From positions 143,434,744-143,498,743 of the forward strand of contig NC_058521.1 of NCBI RefSeq assembly GCF_904849725.1: DNA of 64,000 bases, written 5' to 3'. Position numbers and translations under genes: made by a program. The DNA is from Hordeum vulgare subsp. vulgare. Taxonomy: Eukaryota > Streptophyta > Magnoliopsida > Poales > Poaceae. Below the pieces are notes generated by a model that did not search any database, was not told the origin of the DNA, and was given only the letters and a program-made list of their open reading frames with translations. Positions 1 to 12,800 of this stretch are shown in pieces (within the stretch, counting starts at the first letter, position 1; each line of letters begins with the position of its first letter).

Positions 1-756
1 AGCGAGGGGCCTATTGATCCAGAGCTGGTGATGATAGCTGGCAACGGGAGGCCCCACGGCTCGATCGCCATTGGACACGGCCTTATACGTTGTCCTAGCT
101 CTCTCCGGCAGATAAAGGCATGCCAAACGGGCTCTTGTCCGGAGATAACACGTCATCCACGGCCAGTCGAGCTCGCCATCGAGGTTAGTTTAATGGACTC
201 AAATATCTTTCCGCATTATGTTGTGCGTTGGAACCAATATGATTACATTGCTAACAATGAGTTGTGTTGTAGGCTGCTATTCAAAAAGAGAGAGAGAGGC
301 AATGCAGGCGGCTATGGCGGAGAAGGATAAGGAGATTAGGGAGCTGGAGGAGAGGACGTCTGCATTGGTGGAGACGGAGAGGACACGGAATGATGCGTCT
401 ACCAGGGCCATATACGAGCTCTTCGTGGTAAGTTTCTTCTTCATGTTATTTCAAATCTTGCATTTGAATGTCCGTTTCATTAATAAATAAAAAGTTTGAC
501 TTGTTGAAACCAAATGTACAGTCTATGTGCGATAAGAACGGTCAAGTCCCTCCGCCGATGCTAGTCGTTAACGTGGCGGGGACGGTGAGTTTCATTTCAG
601 TGGAGTGATTTTAAGAGTGTCCTCATGCTAACTACACATTGCAAATGATGTTTGGTGCAGAATATGTCCCGAAACGCATCGCACGACCCTTCTATAGTCG
701 AGCCTTCTCCAGGGCAGCCTTCTCCAGGTGAAACAAGCCAGAGCCATCGTGCTTGA
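1..756 (+). pseudogene. 3' end of CACTA-encoded gene (four exon segments), frameshifted
   Basis: Four segments read as exons with consensus splice sites: 1 to about 183 (DPELVMIAGNGRPHGS, ending ATCGAG before gttagt), 273-427 (charged helix EKDKEIRELEERTSALVETE, donor gtaagt), 522-584 (CDKNGQVPPPMLVVNVAG, donor gtgagt) and 661-756 (acceptor gcag, stop TGA at 754-756). The composition (GRPHGS block, charged coiled coil, proline-rich tail) resembles from memory the C-terminus of plant En/Spm-type proteins (Transposase_24-like). Frames of segments 1 and 2 do not join across the intron; two surplus bases in the AG run at 289-298 would explain this, so the copy is probably broken. Upstream exons are outside the window. 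The function of this gene class in CACTA mobility is not settled. Confidence 0.6.
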
Positions 757-803
757 CCCTAACTTAGATATGTTATTTCTCGTGTTTTAATAAAAGATAG
801 CTA

Positions 804-3800
804 GATGACATAATTAGCTTAGTTAGCTCCAAAATGAACTATTTAATAAAAAATGACCTATACTTAGCTAATTATCCTCGAAATGACATAATTAGCTTAG
901 TTAGCTCCAAAATGACCAATTTAATAAAAAATGACCTATACTTAGCTAATTATCCTCGAAATGACATAATTAGCTCCAAAAAGGCATTCTTAGCCAATTT
1001 AGCCCGAAGAAGGGGACAAGAGGAGAAGAAAGAGGAAAAATTAAAGGAAGGAAGAAGAAGAAGAGGAGAACAAGAAGAAGGAGAGGGAGGAGGATAAGAA
1101 TAAGGAGAAGAAGGAGGAGAAGAAGGAGAAGGAGTTCCTCCTTCTCCTTCTTCTTCCTCCTTCTCCTTCTCCTTCTTCTTTTCTTCTTCTTCTCCTCTTC
1201 CTTCTCCTTCTCCTCCTCCTCCTCCTTTTACTTCTTCTTCTCTTTCTCTTCTTCTACGTAGCTTAGACTCATCCAACAAAGCCCAAATTGGCTAATTATC
1301 CATCTAAATGACATAATTAGCTTAGTTAGGTCCTAAATGGTCTATTTAATAAAAAATGACCTATACTTAGCTAATTATCCTCGAAATGACATAATTAGCT
1401 CCAAAAAGGCATTCTTAGACAATTTAGCCCGAAGAAGGGGATGAGAGGAGAAGAAAGAGGAAAAATGAAAGGAAGGAAGAAGAAGAAGAGGAGAAGAAGA
1501 AGAAAGAGAGGGAGGAGGATAAGAAGAAGGAGAAGAAGGAGGAGAAGAAGGAGAAGGAGCTCCTCCTTCTCCTTCTTCTTCCTCCTTCTTCCTCCTTCTC
1601 CTTCTCCTTCTTCTTTTCTTCTTATCCTCCTCTTCCTTCTCCTTCTCCTACTCCTCCTCCTCCTTCTTTTACTTCTTCTCTTTCTCTTCTTCTACGTAGC
1701 TTAGACTCATCCAACAAAGCCTAAATTGGCTAATTATCCATCTAAATGACATAATTAGCTTAGTTAGCTCCTAAATGGTCTATTTAATAAAAAATGACCT
1801 ATACTTAGCTAATTATCCTCGAAATGACATAATTAGCTCCAAAAAGCCATTCTTAGCCAATTTAGCCCGAAGAAGGGGACGAGAGGAGAAGAAAGAGGAA
1901 AAATGAAAGGAAGGAAGAAGAAGAAGAGGAGAAGAAGAAGGAGGAGAGGGAGGAGGTTAAGAAGAAGGAGAAGAAGGAGGAGAAGAAGGAGAAGGAGCTC
2001 CTCCTCCTCCTTCTTCTTCCTCCTTCTTCCTCCTTCTCCTTCTCCTTCTTCTTTTCTTCTTCTTCTCCACTTCCTTCTCCTTCTCCTCCTCCTCCTCCTC
2101 CTCCTCCTTCTTTTACTTCTTCTTCTCTTTCTCTTCTTCTACGTAGCTTAGACTCATCCAAAAAGCCTAAATTTGCTAATTATCCATCTAAATGACATAA
2201 TTAGCTTAGTTAGCTCCTAAATGGTCTATTTAATAAAAAATGACCTATACCTAGCTAATTATCCTCGAAATGACATAATTAGCTCCAAAAAGGCATTCTT
2301 AGTCAATTTAGCCCGAAGAAGGGGACGAGAGGAGAAGAAAGACGAAAAATGAAAGGAAGGAAGAAGAAGAAGAGGAGAAGAAGAAGAAGGAGAGGGAGGA
2401 GGATAAGAGGAAGGAGAAGAAGGAGGAGAAGAAGGAGAAGGAGCTCCTCCCCCTCCTTCTTCTTCCTCCTTCTTCCTCCTTCTCCTTCTCCTTCTTCTTT
2501 TCTTCTTCTTCTCCTCTTCCTTCTCCTTATCCTCCTCCTCCTCGTCCTCCTTCCTTTACTTATTCTTCTCTTTCTCTTCTTCTACGTAGCTTAGACTCAT
2601 CCAACAAAGCCTAAATTGGCTAATTATCCATCTAAATGACATAATTAGCTTAGTTAGCTCCTAAATGGTCTATTTAATAAAAAATGACCTATACTTAGCT
2701 AATTATCCTCGAAATGACATAATTAGCTCCAAAAAGGCATTCTTAGCCAATTTAGCCCGAAGAAGGGGACGAGAGGAGAAGAAAGAGGAAAAATGAAAGG
2801 AAGCAAGAAGAAGAAGATGAGAAGAAGAAGAAGGAGAGGGAGGAGGTTAAGAAGAAGGAGAAGAAGGAGGAGAAGAAGGAGAAGGAGCTCCTCCTCCTCC
2901 TTCTTCTTCCTCCTTCTTCCTCCTTCTCCTTCTCCTTCTTCTTTTCTTCTTCTTCTCCTCTTCCTTCTCCTTATCCTCCTCCTCCTCCTCCTCCTTCTTT
3001 TACTTATTCTTCTCTTTCTCTTCTTCTACGTAGCTTAGACTCATCCAGCAAAGCCGAAATTGGCTAATTATCCATCTAAATGACATAATTAGCTTAGTTA
3101 GCTCCTAAATGGTCTATTTAAAAAAAATGACCTATACTTAGCTAATTATCCTCCAAATGACATAATTAGCTCCAAAAAGGCATTCTTAGCCAATTTAGCC
3201 CGAAGAAGGGGACGAGAGGAGAAGAAAGAGGAAAAATGAAAGGAAGGAAGAACAAGAAGCGGAGAAGAAGAAGAAGGAGAGGGAGGAGGATAAGAAGAAG
3301 GAGAAGAAGGAGGAGAAGAAGGAGAAGGAGCTCCTCCTTCTCCATCTTCTTCCTCCTTCTTCCTCCTTGTCCTTCTTTCTTTTCTTCTTCTTCTCCTCTT
3401 CCTTCTCCTTCTCCTCCTCCTCCTCCTCCTCCTCCTTCTTTTACTTATTCTTCTCTTTCTCTTCTTCTACGTAGCTTAGACTCATCCAACAAAGCCTAAA
3501 TTGGCTAATTATCCATCTAAATGACATAATTAGCTTAGTTAGCTCCTAAATGGTCTATTTAATAAAAAATGACCTATACTTAGCTAATTATCCTCGAAAT
3601 GACATAATTAGCTCCAAAAAGGCATTCTTAGCCAATTTAGCCCGAAGAAGGGGACGAGAGGAGAAGAAAGAGGAAAAATGAAAGGAAGGGAGAAGAAGAA
3701 GAGGAGAAGAAGAAGAAGGAGAGGGAGGAGGATAAGAAGGAGAAGAAGGAGGAGAAGAAGGAGAAGGAGCTCCTCCTTCTCCTTCTTCTTCCTCATTCCT

Positions 3801-6800
3801 CCTTCTCCTTCTCCTTCTTCTTTTCTTGTTCTCCTCCTCTTCCTTCTCCTTCTCCTCCTCCTCCTCCTCCTCCTTCTTTTACTTCTTCTTCTCTTTCTCT
3901 TCTTCTACGTAGCTTAGACTCATCCAACAAAGCCTAAATTGGCTAATTATCCATCTAAATGACATAATTAGCTTAGTTAGCTCCTAAATAGTCTATTTAA
4001 TAAAAAATGACCTATACTTAGCTAATTATCCTCGAAATGACATAATTAGCTCCAAAAAGGCATTCTTAGCCAAGTTAGCCCGAAGAAGGGGACAAGAGCA
4101 GAAGAAAGAGGAAAAATGAAAGGAATGAAGAAGCAGAAGAGGAGAAGAAGAAGAAGGAGAGGGAGAAGGATAAGAAGAAGGAGAAGAAGGAGGAGAAGAA
4201 GGAGGAGAAGAAGGAGAAGGAGCTCCTCCTTCTCCTTCTTCTTCCTCCTTCTTTCTCCTTCTCCTTCTCCTTCTTATTTTCTTCTTCTCCTCCTCTTCCT
4301 TCTCCTTCTCCTCCTCCTCCTCCACCTCCTTCTTTTACTTCTTCTTCTCTTTCTCTTCTTCTATGTAGCTTAGACTCATCCAACAAAGCCTAAATTGGCT
4401 AATTATCCATCTAAATGACATAACTAGCTTAGTTAGCTCCTAAATAGTCTATTTAATAAAAAATGACATATACTTAGCTAATTATCCTCGAAATGACATA
4501 ATTAGCTCCAAGAAGGCATTCTTAGCCAATTTAGCCCGAAGAAGGGGACGAGAGGAGAAGAAAGAGGAAAAATGAAAGGAAGGAAGAAGAAGAAGAGGAG
4601 AAGAAGAAGAAGGAGAGGGAGGAGGCTAAGAAGAAGGAGAAGAAGGAGGACAAGAAGGAGAAGGAGCTCCTCCTTCTCCTTCTTCTTCCTCCTTCTTCCT
4701 CCTTCTCCTTCTCGTTCTTCTTTTCTTCTTCATCTCCTCTTCCTTCTCCTTCTCCTCCTCCTCCTCCTGCTCCTCCTCCTTCTTTTACTTCTTCTTCTCT
4801 TTCTCTTCTTCTACGTAACTTAGACTCATCCATCAAAGCCTAAATTGGCTAATTATCCATCTAAATGACATAATTAGCTTAGTTAGCTCCTAAATGGTCT
4901 ATTTAATAAAAACTGACCTATACTTAGCCAATTATCCACGAAATGACATAATTAGCTCCAAAAGGCATTCTTAGCCAATTTAGCCCGAAGAAGGGGACAA
5001 GAGCAGAAGAAAGAGGAAAAATGAAAGGAATGAAGAAGCAGAAGAGGAGAAGAAGAAGAAGGAGAGGGAGAAGGATAAGAAGAAGGAGAAGAAGGAGGAG
5101 AAGAAGGAGGAGAAGAAGGAGAAGGAGCTCCTCCTTCTCCTTCTTCTTCCTCCTTCTTTCTCCTTCTCCTTCTCCTTCTTATTTTCTTCTTCTCCTCCTC
5201 TTCCTTCTCCTTCTCCTCCTCCTCCTCCACCTCCTTCTTTTACTTCTTCTTCTCTTTCTCTTCTTCTATGTAGCTTAGACTCATCCAACAAAGCCTAAAT
5301 TGGCTAATTATCCATCTAAATGACATAATTAGCTTAGTTAGCTCCTAAATAGTCTATTTAATAAAAAATGACCAATACTTAGCTAATTATGCTCGAAATG
5401 ACATAATTAGCTCCAAAAAGGCATTCTTAGCCAATTTAGCCCGAAGAAGGGGACGAGAGGAGAAGAAAGAGGAAAAATGAAAGGAAGGAAGAACAAGAAG
5501 AGGAGAAGAAGAAGAAGGAGAGGGAGGAGGATAAGAAGAAGGAGAAGAAGGAGAAGGAGATCCTCCTTCTCCTTCTTCTTCCTCCTTCTTCCTCCTTCTC
5601 CTTCTCCTTCTCCTTCTTCTTTTCTTCTTCTTCTCCTCTTCCTTCTCCTTCTCCTCCTCCTCCTCCTCCTCCTTCTTTTACTTCTTCTTCTCTTTCTCTT
5701 CTTCTACGTAGCTTAGACTCATCCAAAAAGCCTAAATTTGCTAATTATCCATCTAAATGACATAATTAGCTTAGTTAGCTCCTAAATGGTCTATTTAAAA
5801 AAATGACCTATACCTAGCTAATTATCCTCGAAATGACATAATTAGCTCCAAAAAGGCATTCTTAGCCAATTCAGCCCGAAGAAGGGGACGAGAGGAGAAG
5901 AAAGACGAAAAATGAAAGGAAGGAAGAAGAAGAAGAGGCGAAGAAGAAGAAGGAGAGGGAGGAGGATAAGAGGAAGGAGAAGAAGGAGGAGAAGAAGGAG
6001 AAGGATCTCCTCCTCCTCCTTCTTCTTCCTCCTTCTTCCTCCTTCTCCTTCTCCTTCTTCTTTTCTTCTTCTTCTCCTCTTCCTTCTCCTTATCCTCCTC
6101 CTCCTCCTCCTCCTTCCTTTACTTCTTCTTCTCTTTCTCTTCTTCTACGTAGCTTAGACTCATCCAACAAAGCCTAAATTGGCTAATTATCCATTTAAAT
6201 GACATAATTAGCTTAGTTAGCTCCTAAATGGTCTATTTAATAAAAAATGACCTGTACTTAGCTAATTATCCTCGAAATGACATAATTAGCTCCAAAAAGG
6301 CATTCTTAGCCAATTTAGCCCGAAGAAGGGGACGAGAGGAGAAGAAAGAGGAAAAATGAAAGGAAGGAAGAAGAAGAAGAGGAGAAGAAGAAGAAGAAGA
6401 GGGAGGAGGTTAAGAAGAAGGAGAAGAAGGAGGAGAAGAAGGAGAAGGATCTCCTCCTCCTCCTTCTTCTTCCTCCTTCTTCCTCCTTCTCCTTCTCCTT
6501 CTTCTTTTCTTCTTCTTCTCCTCTTCCTTCTCCTTATCCTCCTCCGCCTCCTCCTCCTTCCTTTACTTCTTCTTCTCTTTCTCTTCTTCTACGTAGCTTA
6601 GACTCATCCAACAAAGCCTAAATTGGCTAATTATCCATCTAAATGACATAATTAGCTTAATTAGCTCCTAAATGGTCTATTTAATAAAAAATGACCTATA
6701 CTTAGCTAATTATCCTCGAAATGACATAATTAGCTCCAAAAAGGCATTCTTAGCCAATTTAGCCCGAAGAAGGGGACGAGAGGAGAAGAAAGAGGAAAAA

Positions 6801-9800
6801 TGAAAGGAAGCAAGAAGAAGAAGAGGAGAAGAAGAAGAAGGAGAGGGAGGAGGGTAAGAAGAAGGAGAAGAAGGAGGAGGAGAAGGAGAAGGAGCTCCTC
6901 CTCCTCCTTCTTCTTCCTCCTTCTTCCTCCTTCTCCTTCTCCTTCTTCTTTTCTTCTTCTTCTCCTCTTCCTTCTCCTTATCCTCCTCCTCCTCCTCCTC
7001 CTCCTTCTTTTACTTATTCTTCTCTTTCTCTACTTCTACGTAGCTTAGACTCATCCAACAAAGCCGAAATTGGCTAATTATCCATCTAAATGACATAATT
7101 AGCTTAGTTAGCTCCTAAATGGTCTATTTAATAAAAAATGACCTATACTTAGCTAATTATCCTCCAAATGACATAATTAGCTCCAAAAAGGCATTCTTAG
7201 CCAATTTAGCCCGAAGAAGGGGACGAGAGGAGAAGAAAGAGGAAAAATGAAAGGAAGGAAGAATAAGAAGAGGAGAAGAAGAAGAAGGAGAGGGAGGAGG
7301 ATAAGAAGAAGGAGAAGAAGGAGGAGAAGAAGGAGAAGGAGCTCCTCCTTCTCCATCTTCTTCCTCCTTCTTCCTCCTTCTCCTTCTCCTTCTTCTTTTC
7401 TTCTTCTTCTCCTCTTCCTTCTCCTTCTCCTCCTCCTCCTCCTCCTCCTTCTTTTACTTATTCTTCTCTTTCTCTTTTTCTACTAGCTTAGACTCATCCA
7501 ACAAAGCCTAAATTGGCTAATTATCCATCTAAATGACATAATTAGCTTAGTTAGCTCCTAAATGGTCTATTTAATAAAAAATGACCTATACTTAGCTAAT
7601 TATCCTCGAAATGACATAATTAGCTCCAAAAAGGCATTCTTAGCCAATTTAGCCCGAAGAAGGGGACGAGAGGAGAAGAAAGAGGAAAAATGAAAGGAAG
7701 GGAGAAGAAGAAGAGGAGAAGAAGAAGAAGGAGAGGGAGGAGGATAAGAAGGAGAAGAAGGAGGAGAAGAAGGAGAAGGAGCTCCTCCTTCTCCTTCTTC
7801 TTCCTCCTTCCTCCTTCTCCTTCTCCTTCTTCTTTTCTTGTTCTCCTCCTCTTCCTTCTCCTTCTCCTCCTCCTCCTCCTCCTCCTCCTTCTTTTACTTC
7901 TTCTTCTCTTTCTCTTCTTCTACGTAGCTTAGACTCATCCAACAAAGCCTAAATTGGCTAATTATCCATCTAAATGACATAATTAGCTTAGTTATCTCCT
8001 AAATAGTCTATTTAATAAAAAATGACCTATACTTAGCTAATTATCCTCGAAATGACATAATTAGCTCCAAAAAGGCATTCTTAGCCAATTTAGCCCGAAG
8101 AAGGGGACGAGAGGAGAAGAAAGAGGAAAAATGAAAGGAAGGAAGAAGAAGAACAGGAGAAGAAGAAGAAGGAGAGGGAGGAGGATAAGAAGAAGGAGAA
8201 GAAGGAGGAGAAGAAGCAGAAGGAGCTCCTCCTTCTCCTTCTTCTTCCTCCTTCTTCCTCATTCTCCTTCTGCTTCTTCTTTTCTTCTTCTTCTCCTCTT
8301 CCTTCTCCTTCTCCTCCTCCTCCTCCTCCTCCTTCTTTTATTTCTTCTTCTCTTTCTCTTCTTCTACGTAGCTTAGACTCATCCAACAAAGCCTAAGTTG
8401 GCTAATTATCCATTTAAATGACATAACTAGCTTAGTTAGCTCCTAAATGGTCTATTTAATAAAAAATGACATATACTTAGCTAATTATCCTCGAAATGAC
8501 ATAATTAGCTCCAAGAAGGCATTCTTAGCCAATTTAGCCCGAAGAAGGGGACGAGAGGAGAAGAAAGAGGAAAAATGAAAGGAAGGAAGAAGAAGAAGAG
8601 GAGAAGAAGAAGAAGGAGAGGGAGGAGGCTAAGAAGAAGGAGAAGAAGGAGGACAAGAAGGAGAAGGAGCTCCTCCTTCTCCTTCTTCTTCCTCCTTCTT
8701 CCTCCTTCTCCTTCTCCTTCTTCTTTTCTTCTTCATCTCCTCTTCCTTCTCCTTCTCCTCCTCCTCCTCCTGCTCCTCCTCCTTCTTTTACTTCTTCTTC
8801 TCTTTCTTTTCTTCTACGTAACTTAGACTCATCCATCAAAGCCTAAATTGGCTAATTATCCATCTAAATGACATAATTAGCTTAGTTAGCTCCTAAATGG
8901 TCTATTTAATAAAAACTGACCTATACTTAGCCAATTATCCACGAAATGACATAATTAGCTCCAAAAAGGCATTCTTAGCCAATTTAGCCCGAAGAAGGGG
9001 ACAAGAGCTGAAGAAAGAGGAAAAATGAAAGGAATGAAGAAGCAGAAGAGGAGAAGAAGAAGAAGGAGAGGGAGGAGGATAAGAAGAAGGAGAAGAAGGA
9101 GGAGAAGAAGGAGGAGAAGAAGGAGGAGAAGAAGGAGAAGGAGCTCCTCCTTCTCCTTCTTCTTCCTCCTTCTTTCTCCTTCTCCTTCTCCTTCTTCTTT
9201 CTTCTTCTCCTCCTCTTCCTTCTCCTTCTCCTCCTCCTCCTCCACCTCCTTCTTTTACTTCTTCTTCTCTTTCTCTTCTTCTATGTAGCTTAGACTCATC
9301 CAACAAAGCCTAAATTGGCTAATTATCCATCTAAATGACATAATTAGCTTAGTTAGCTCCTAAATAGTCTATTTAATAAAAAATGACCAATGCTTAGCTA
9401 ATTATCCTCGAAATGACATAATTAGCTCCAAAAAGGCATTCTTAGCCAATTTAGCCCGAAGAAGGGGACGAGAGGAGAAGAAAGAGGAAAAATGAAAGGA
9501 AGGAAGAACAAGAAGAGGAGAAGAAGAAGAAGGAGAGGGAGGAGGATAAGAAGAAGGAGAAGAAGGAGAAGGAGATCCTCCTTCTCCTTCTTCTTCCTCC
9601 TTCTTCCTCCTTCTCCTTCTCCTTCTCCTTCTTCTTTTCTTCTTCTTCTCCTCTTCCTTCTCCTTCTCCTCCTCCTCCTCCTCCTCCTTCTTTTACTTCT
9701 TCTTCTCTTTCTCTTCTTCTACGTAGCTTAGACTCATCCAAAAAGCCTAAATTTGCTAATTATCCATCTAAATGACATAATTACCTTAGTTAGCTCCTAA

Positions 9801-12800
9801 ATGGTCTATTTAAAAAAAATGACCTATACCTAGCTAATTATCCTCGAAATGACATAATTAGCTCCAAAAAGGCATTCTTAGCCAATTCAGCCCGAAGAAG
9901 GGGACGAGAGGAGAAGAAAGACGAAAAATGAAAGGAAGGAAGAAGAAGAAGAGGAGAAGAAGAAGAAGGAGAGGGAGGAGGATAAGAGGAAGGAGAAGAA
10001 GGAGGAGAAGAAGGAGAAGGATCTCCTCCTCCTCCTTCTTCTTCCTCCTTCTTCCTCCTTCTCCTTCTCCTTCTTCTTTTCTTCTTCTTCTCCTCTTCCT
10101 TCTCCTTATCCTCCTCCTCCTCCTCCTCCTTCCTTTACTTCTTCTTCTCTTTCTCTTCTTCTACGTAGCTTAGACTCATCCAACAAAGCCTAAATTGGCT
10201 AATTATCCATTTAAATGACATAATTAGCTTAGTTAGCTCCTAAATGGTCTATTTAATAAAAAATGACCTATACTTAGCTAATTATCCTCGAAATGACATA
10301 ATTAGCTCCAAAAAGGCATTCTTAGCCAATTTAGCCCGAAGAAGGGGACGAGAGGAGAAGAAAGAGGAAAAATGAAAGGAAGGAAGAAGAAGAAGAGGAG
10401 AAGAAGAAGAAGGAGAGGGAGGAGGTTAAGAAGAAGGAGAAGAAGGAGGAGAAGAAGGAGAAGGATCTCCTCCTCCTCCTTCTTCTTCCTCCTTCTTCCT
10501 CCTTCTCCTTCTCCTTCTTCTTTTCTTCTTCTTCTCCTCTTCCTTCTCCTTATCCTCCTCCTCCTCCTGCTCCTCCTCCTTCTTTTACTTCTTCTTCTCT
10601 TTCTCTTCTTCTACGTAACTTAGACTGATCCATCAAAGCCTAAATTGGGTAATTATCCATCTAAATTACATAATTAGCTTAGTTAGCTCCTAAATGGTCT
10701 ATTTAATAAAAACTGACCTATACTTAGCCAATTATCCACGAAATGACATAATTAGCCCCAAAAAGGCATTCTTAGCCAATTTAGCCCGAAGAAGGGGACA
10801 AGAGCAGAAGAAAGAGGAAAAATGAAAGGATTGAAGAAGAAGAGGAGAAGAAGAAGAAGGAGAGGGAGGAGGATAAGAAGAAGGAGAAGAAGGAGGAGAA
10901 GAAGGAGGAGAAGAAGGAGAAGGAGCTCCTCCTTCTCCTTCTTCTTCCTCCTTCTTTCTCCTTCTCCTTCTCCTTCTTCTTTTCTTCTTCTCCTCCTCTT
11001 CCTTCTCCTTCTCCTCCTCCTCCACCTCCTTCTTTTACTTCTTCTTCTCTTTCTCTTCTTCTATGTAGCTTAGACTCATCCAACAAAGTCTAAATTGGCT
11101 AATTATCCATCTAAATGACATAATTAGCTTAGTTAGCTCCTAAATAGTCTATTTAATAAAAAATGACCAATACTTAGCTAATTATCCTCGAAATGACATA
11201 TTAGCTCCAAAAAGGCATTCTTAGCCAATTTGGCCCGAAGAAGGGGACGAGAGGAGAAGAAAGAGGAAAAATGAAAGGAAGGAAGAAGAAGAAGAGGAGA
11301 AGAAGAAGAAGGAGAGGGAGGAGGATAAGAAGAAGGACAAGAAGGAGGAGAAGAAGGAGAAGGAGCTCCTCCTTCTCCTTCTTCTTCCTCCTTCTTCCTC
11401 CTTCTCCTTCTGCTTCTTCTTTTCTTCTTCTTCTCCTCTTCCTTCTCCTTCTCCTTCTCCTCCACCTCCTCCTCCTTCTTTTACTTCTTCTTCTCTTTCT
11501 CTTCTTCTACGTAGCTTAGACTCATCCAACAAAGCCTAAATTGGCTAATTATCCATCTAAATGACATAATTAGCTTAGTTAGCTCCTAAATGGTCTATTT
11601 AATAAAAAATGACCTATACTTAGCTAATTATCCTCGAAATGACATAATTTGCTCCAAAAAGGCATTCTATGCCAATTTAGCCCGAAGAAGGGGACGAGAC
11701 GAGAAGAAAGAGGAAAAATGAAAGGAAGGAAGAAGAAGAAGAGGAGAAGAAGAAGAAGGAGAGGGAGTAGGATAAGCAGAAGGAGAAGAAGGAGGAGAAG
11801 AAGGAGAAGGAGCTCCTCCTTCTCCTTCTTCTTCCTCCTTCTTCCTCCTTCTCCTTCTTCTTCCTCCTTCTTCCTCCTTCTCCTTCTCCTTCTTCTTTTC
11901 TTCTTCTTCTCCTCTTCCTTCTCCTTCTCCTCCTACTCCTCCTCCTTCTTTTACTTCTTCTTCTCTTTCTCTTCTTCTACGTAGCTTAGACTCATCCAAC
12001 AAAGCCTAAATTGGCTAATTATCCATCTAAATGACATAATTAGCTTAGTTAGCTCCTAAATGGTCTATTTAATAAAAAATGACCTATACTTAGCTAATTA
12101 TCCTCGAAATGACATAATTAGCTCCAAAAAGGAATTCTTAGCCAATTTAGCCCGAAGAAGGGGACGAGAGGAGAAGAAAGAAGAAAAATGAAAGGAAGGA
12201 AGGAAGAAGAAGAAGAAGGAGAGGGAGGAGGATAAGAAGAAGGAGAAGAAGGAGGAGAAGAAGGAGAAGGAGCTCCTCCTTCTCCTTCTTCTTCCTCCTT
12301 CTTCCTCCTTCTCCTTCTCCTTCTTCTTTTCTTCTTCTCCTCCTCTTCCTTCTCCTTCTCCTCCTCCTCCTCCTCCTCCTTCTTTTATTTCTTCTTCTCT
12401 TTCTCTTCTTCTACGTAGCTTAGACTCATCCAACAAAGCCTAAATTGGCTAATTATCCATTTAAATGACATAATTAGCTTAGTTAGCTCCTAAATAGTCT
12501 ATTTAATAAAAAATTACCTATACTTAGCTAATTATCCTCGAAATGACATAATTAACTGCAAAAAGGCATTCTTAGCCAATTTAGCCCGAAGAAGGGGACG
12601 AGAGGAGAAGAAAGAGGAAAAATGAAAGGAAGGAAGAAGAAGAAGAGGAGAAGAAGAAGAAGGAGAGGGAGGAGGATAAGAAGAAGGAGAAGAAGGAGGA
12701 GAAGAAGGAGAAGGAGCTCCTCCTTCTCCTTCTTATTCCTCCTTCTTCCTCCTTCTCCTGCTGCTTCTTCTTTTCTTCTTCTTCTCCTCTTCCTTCTCCT

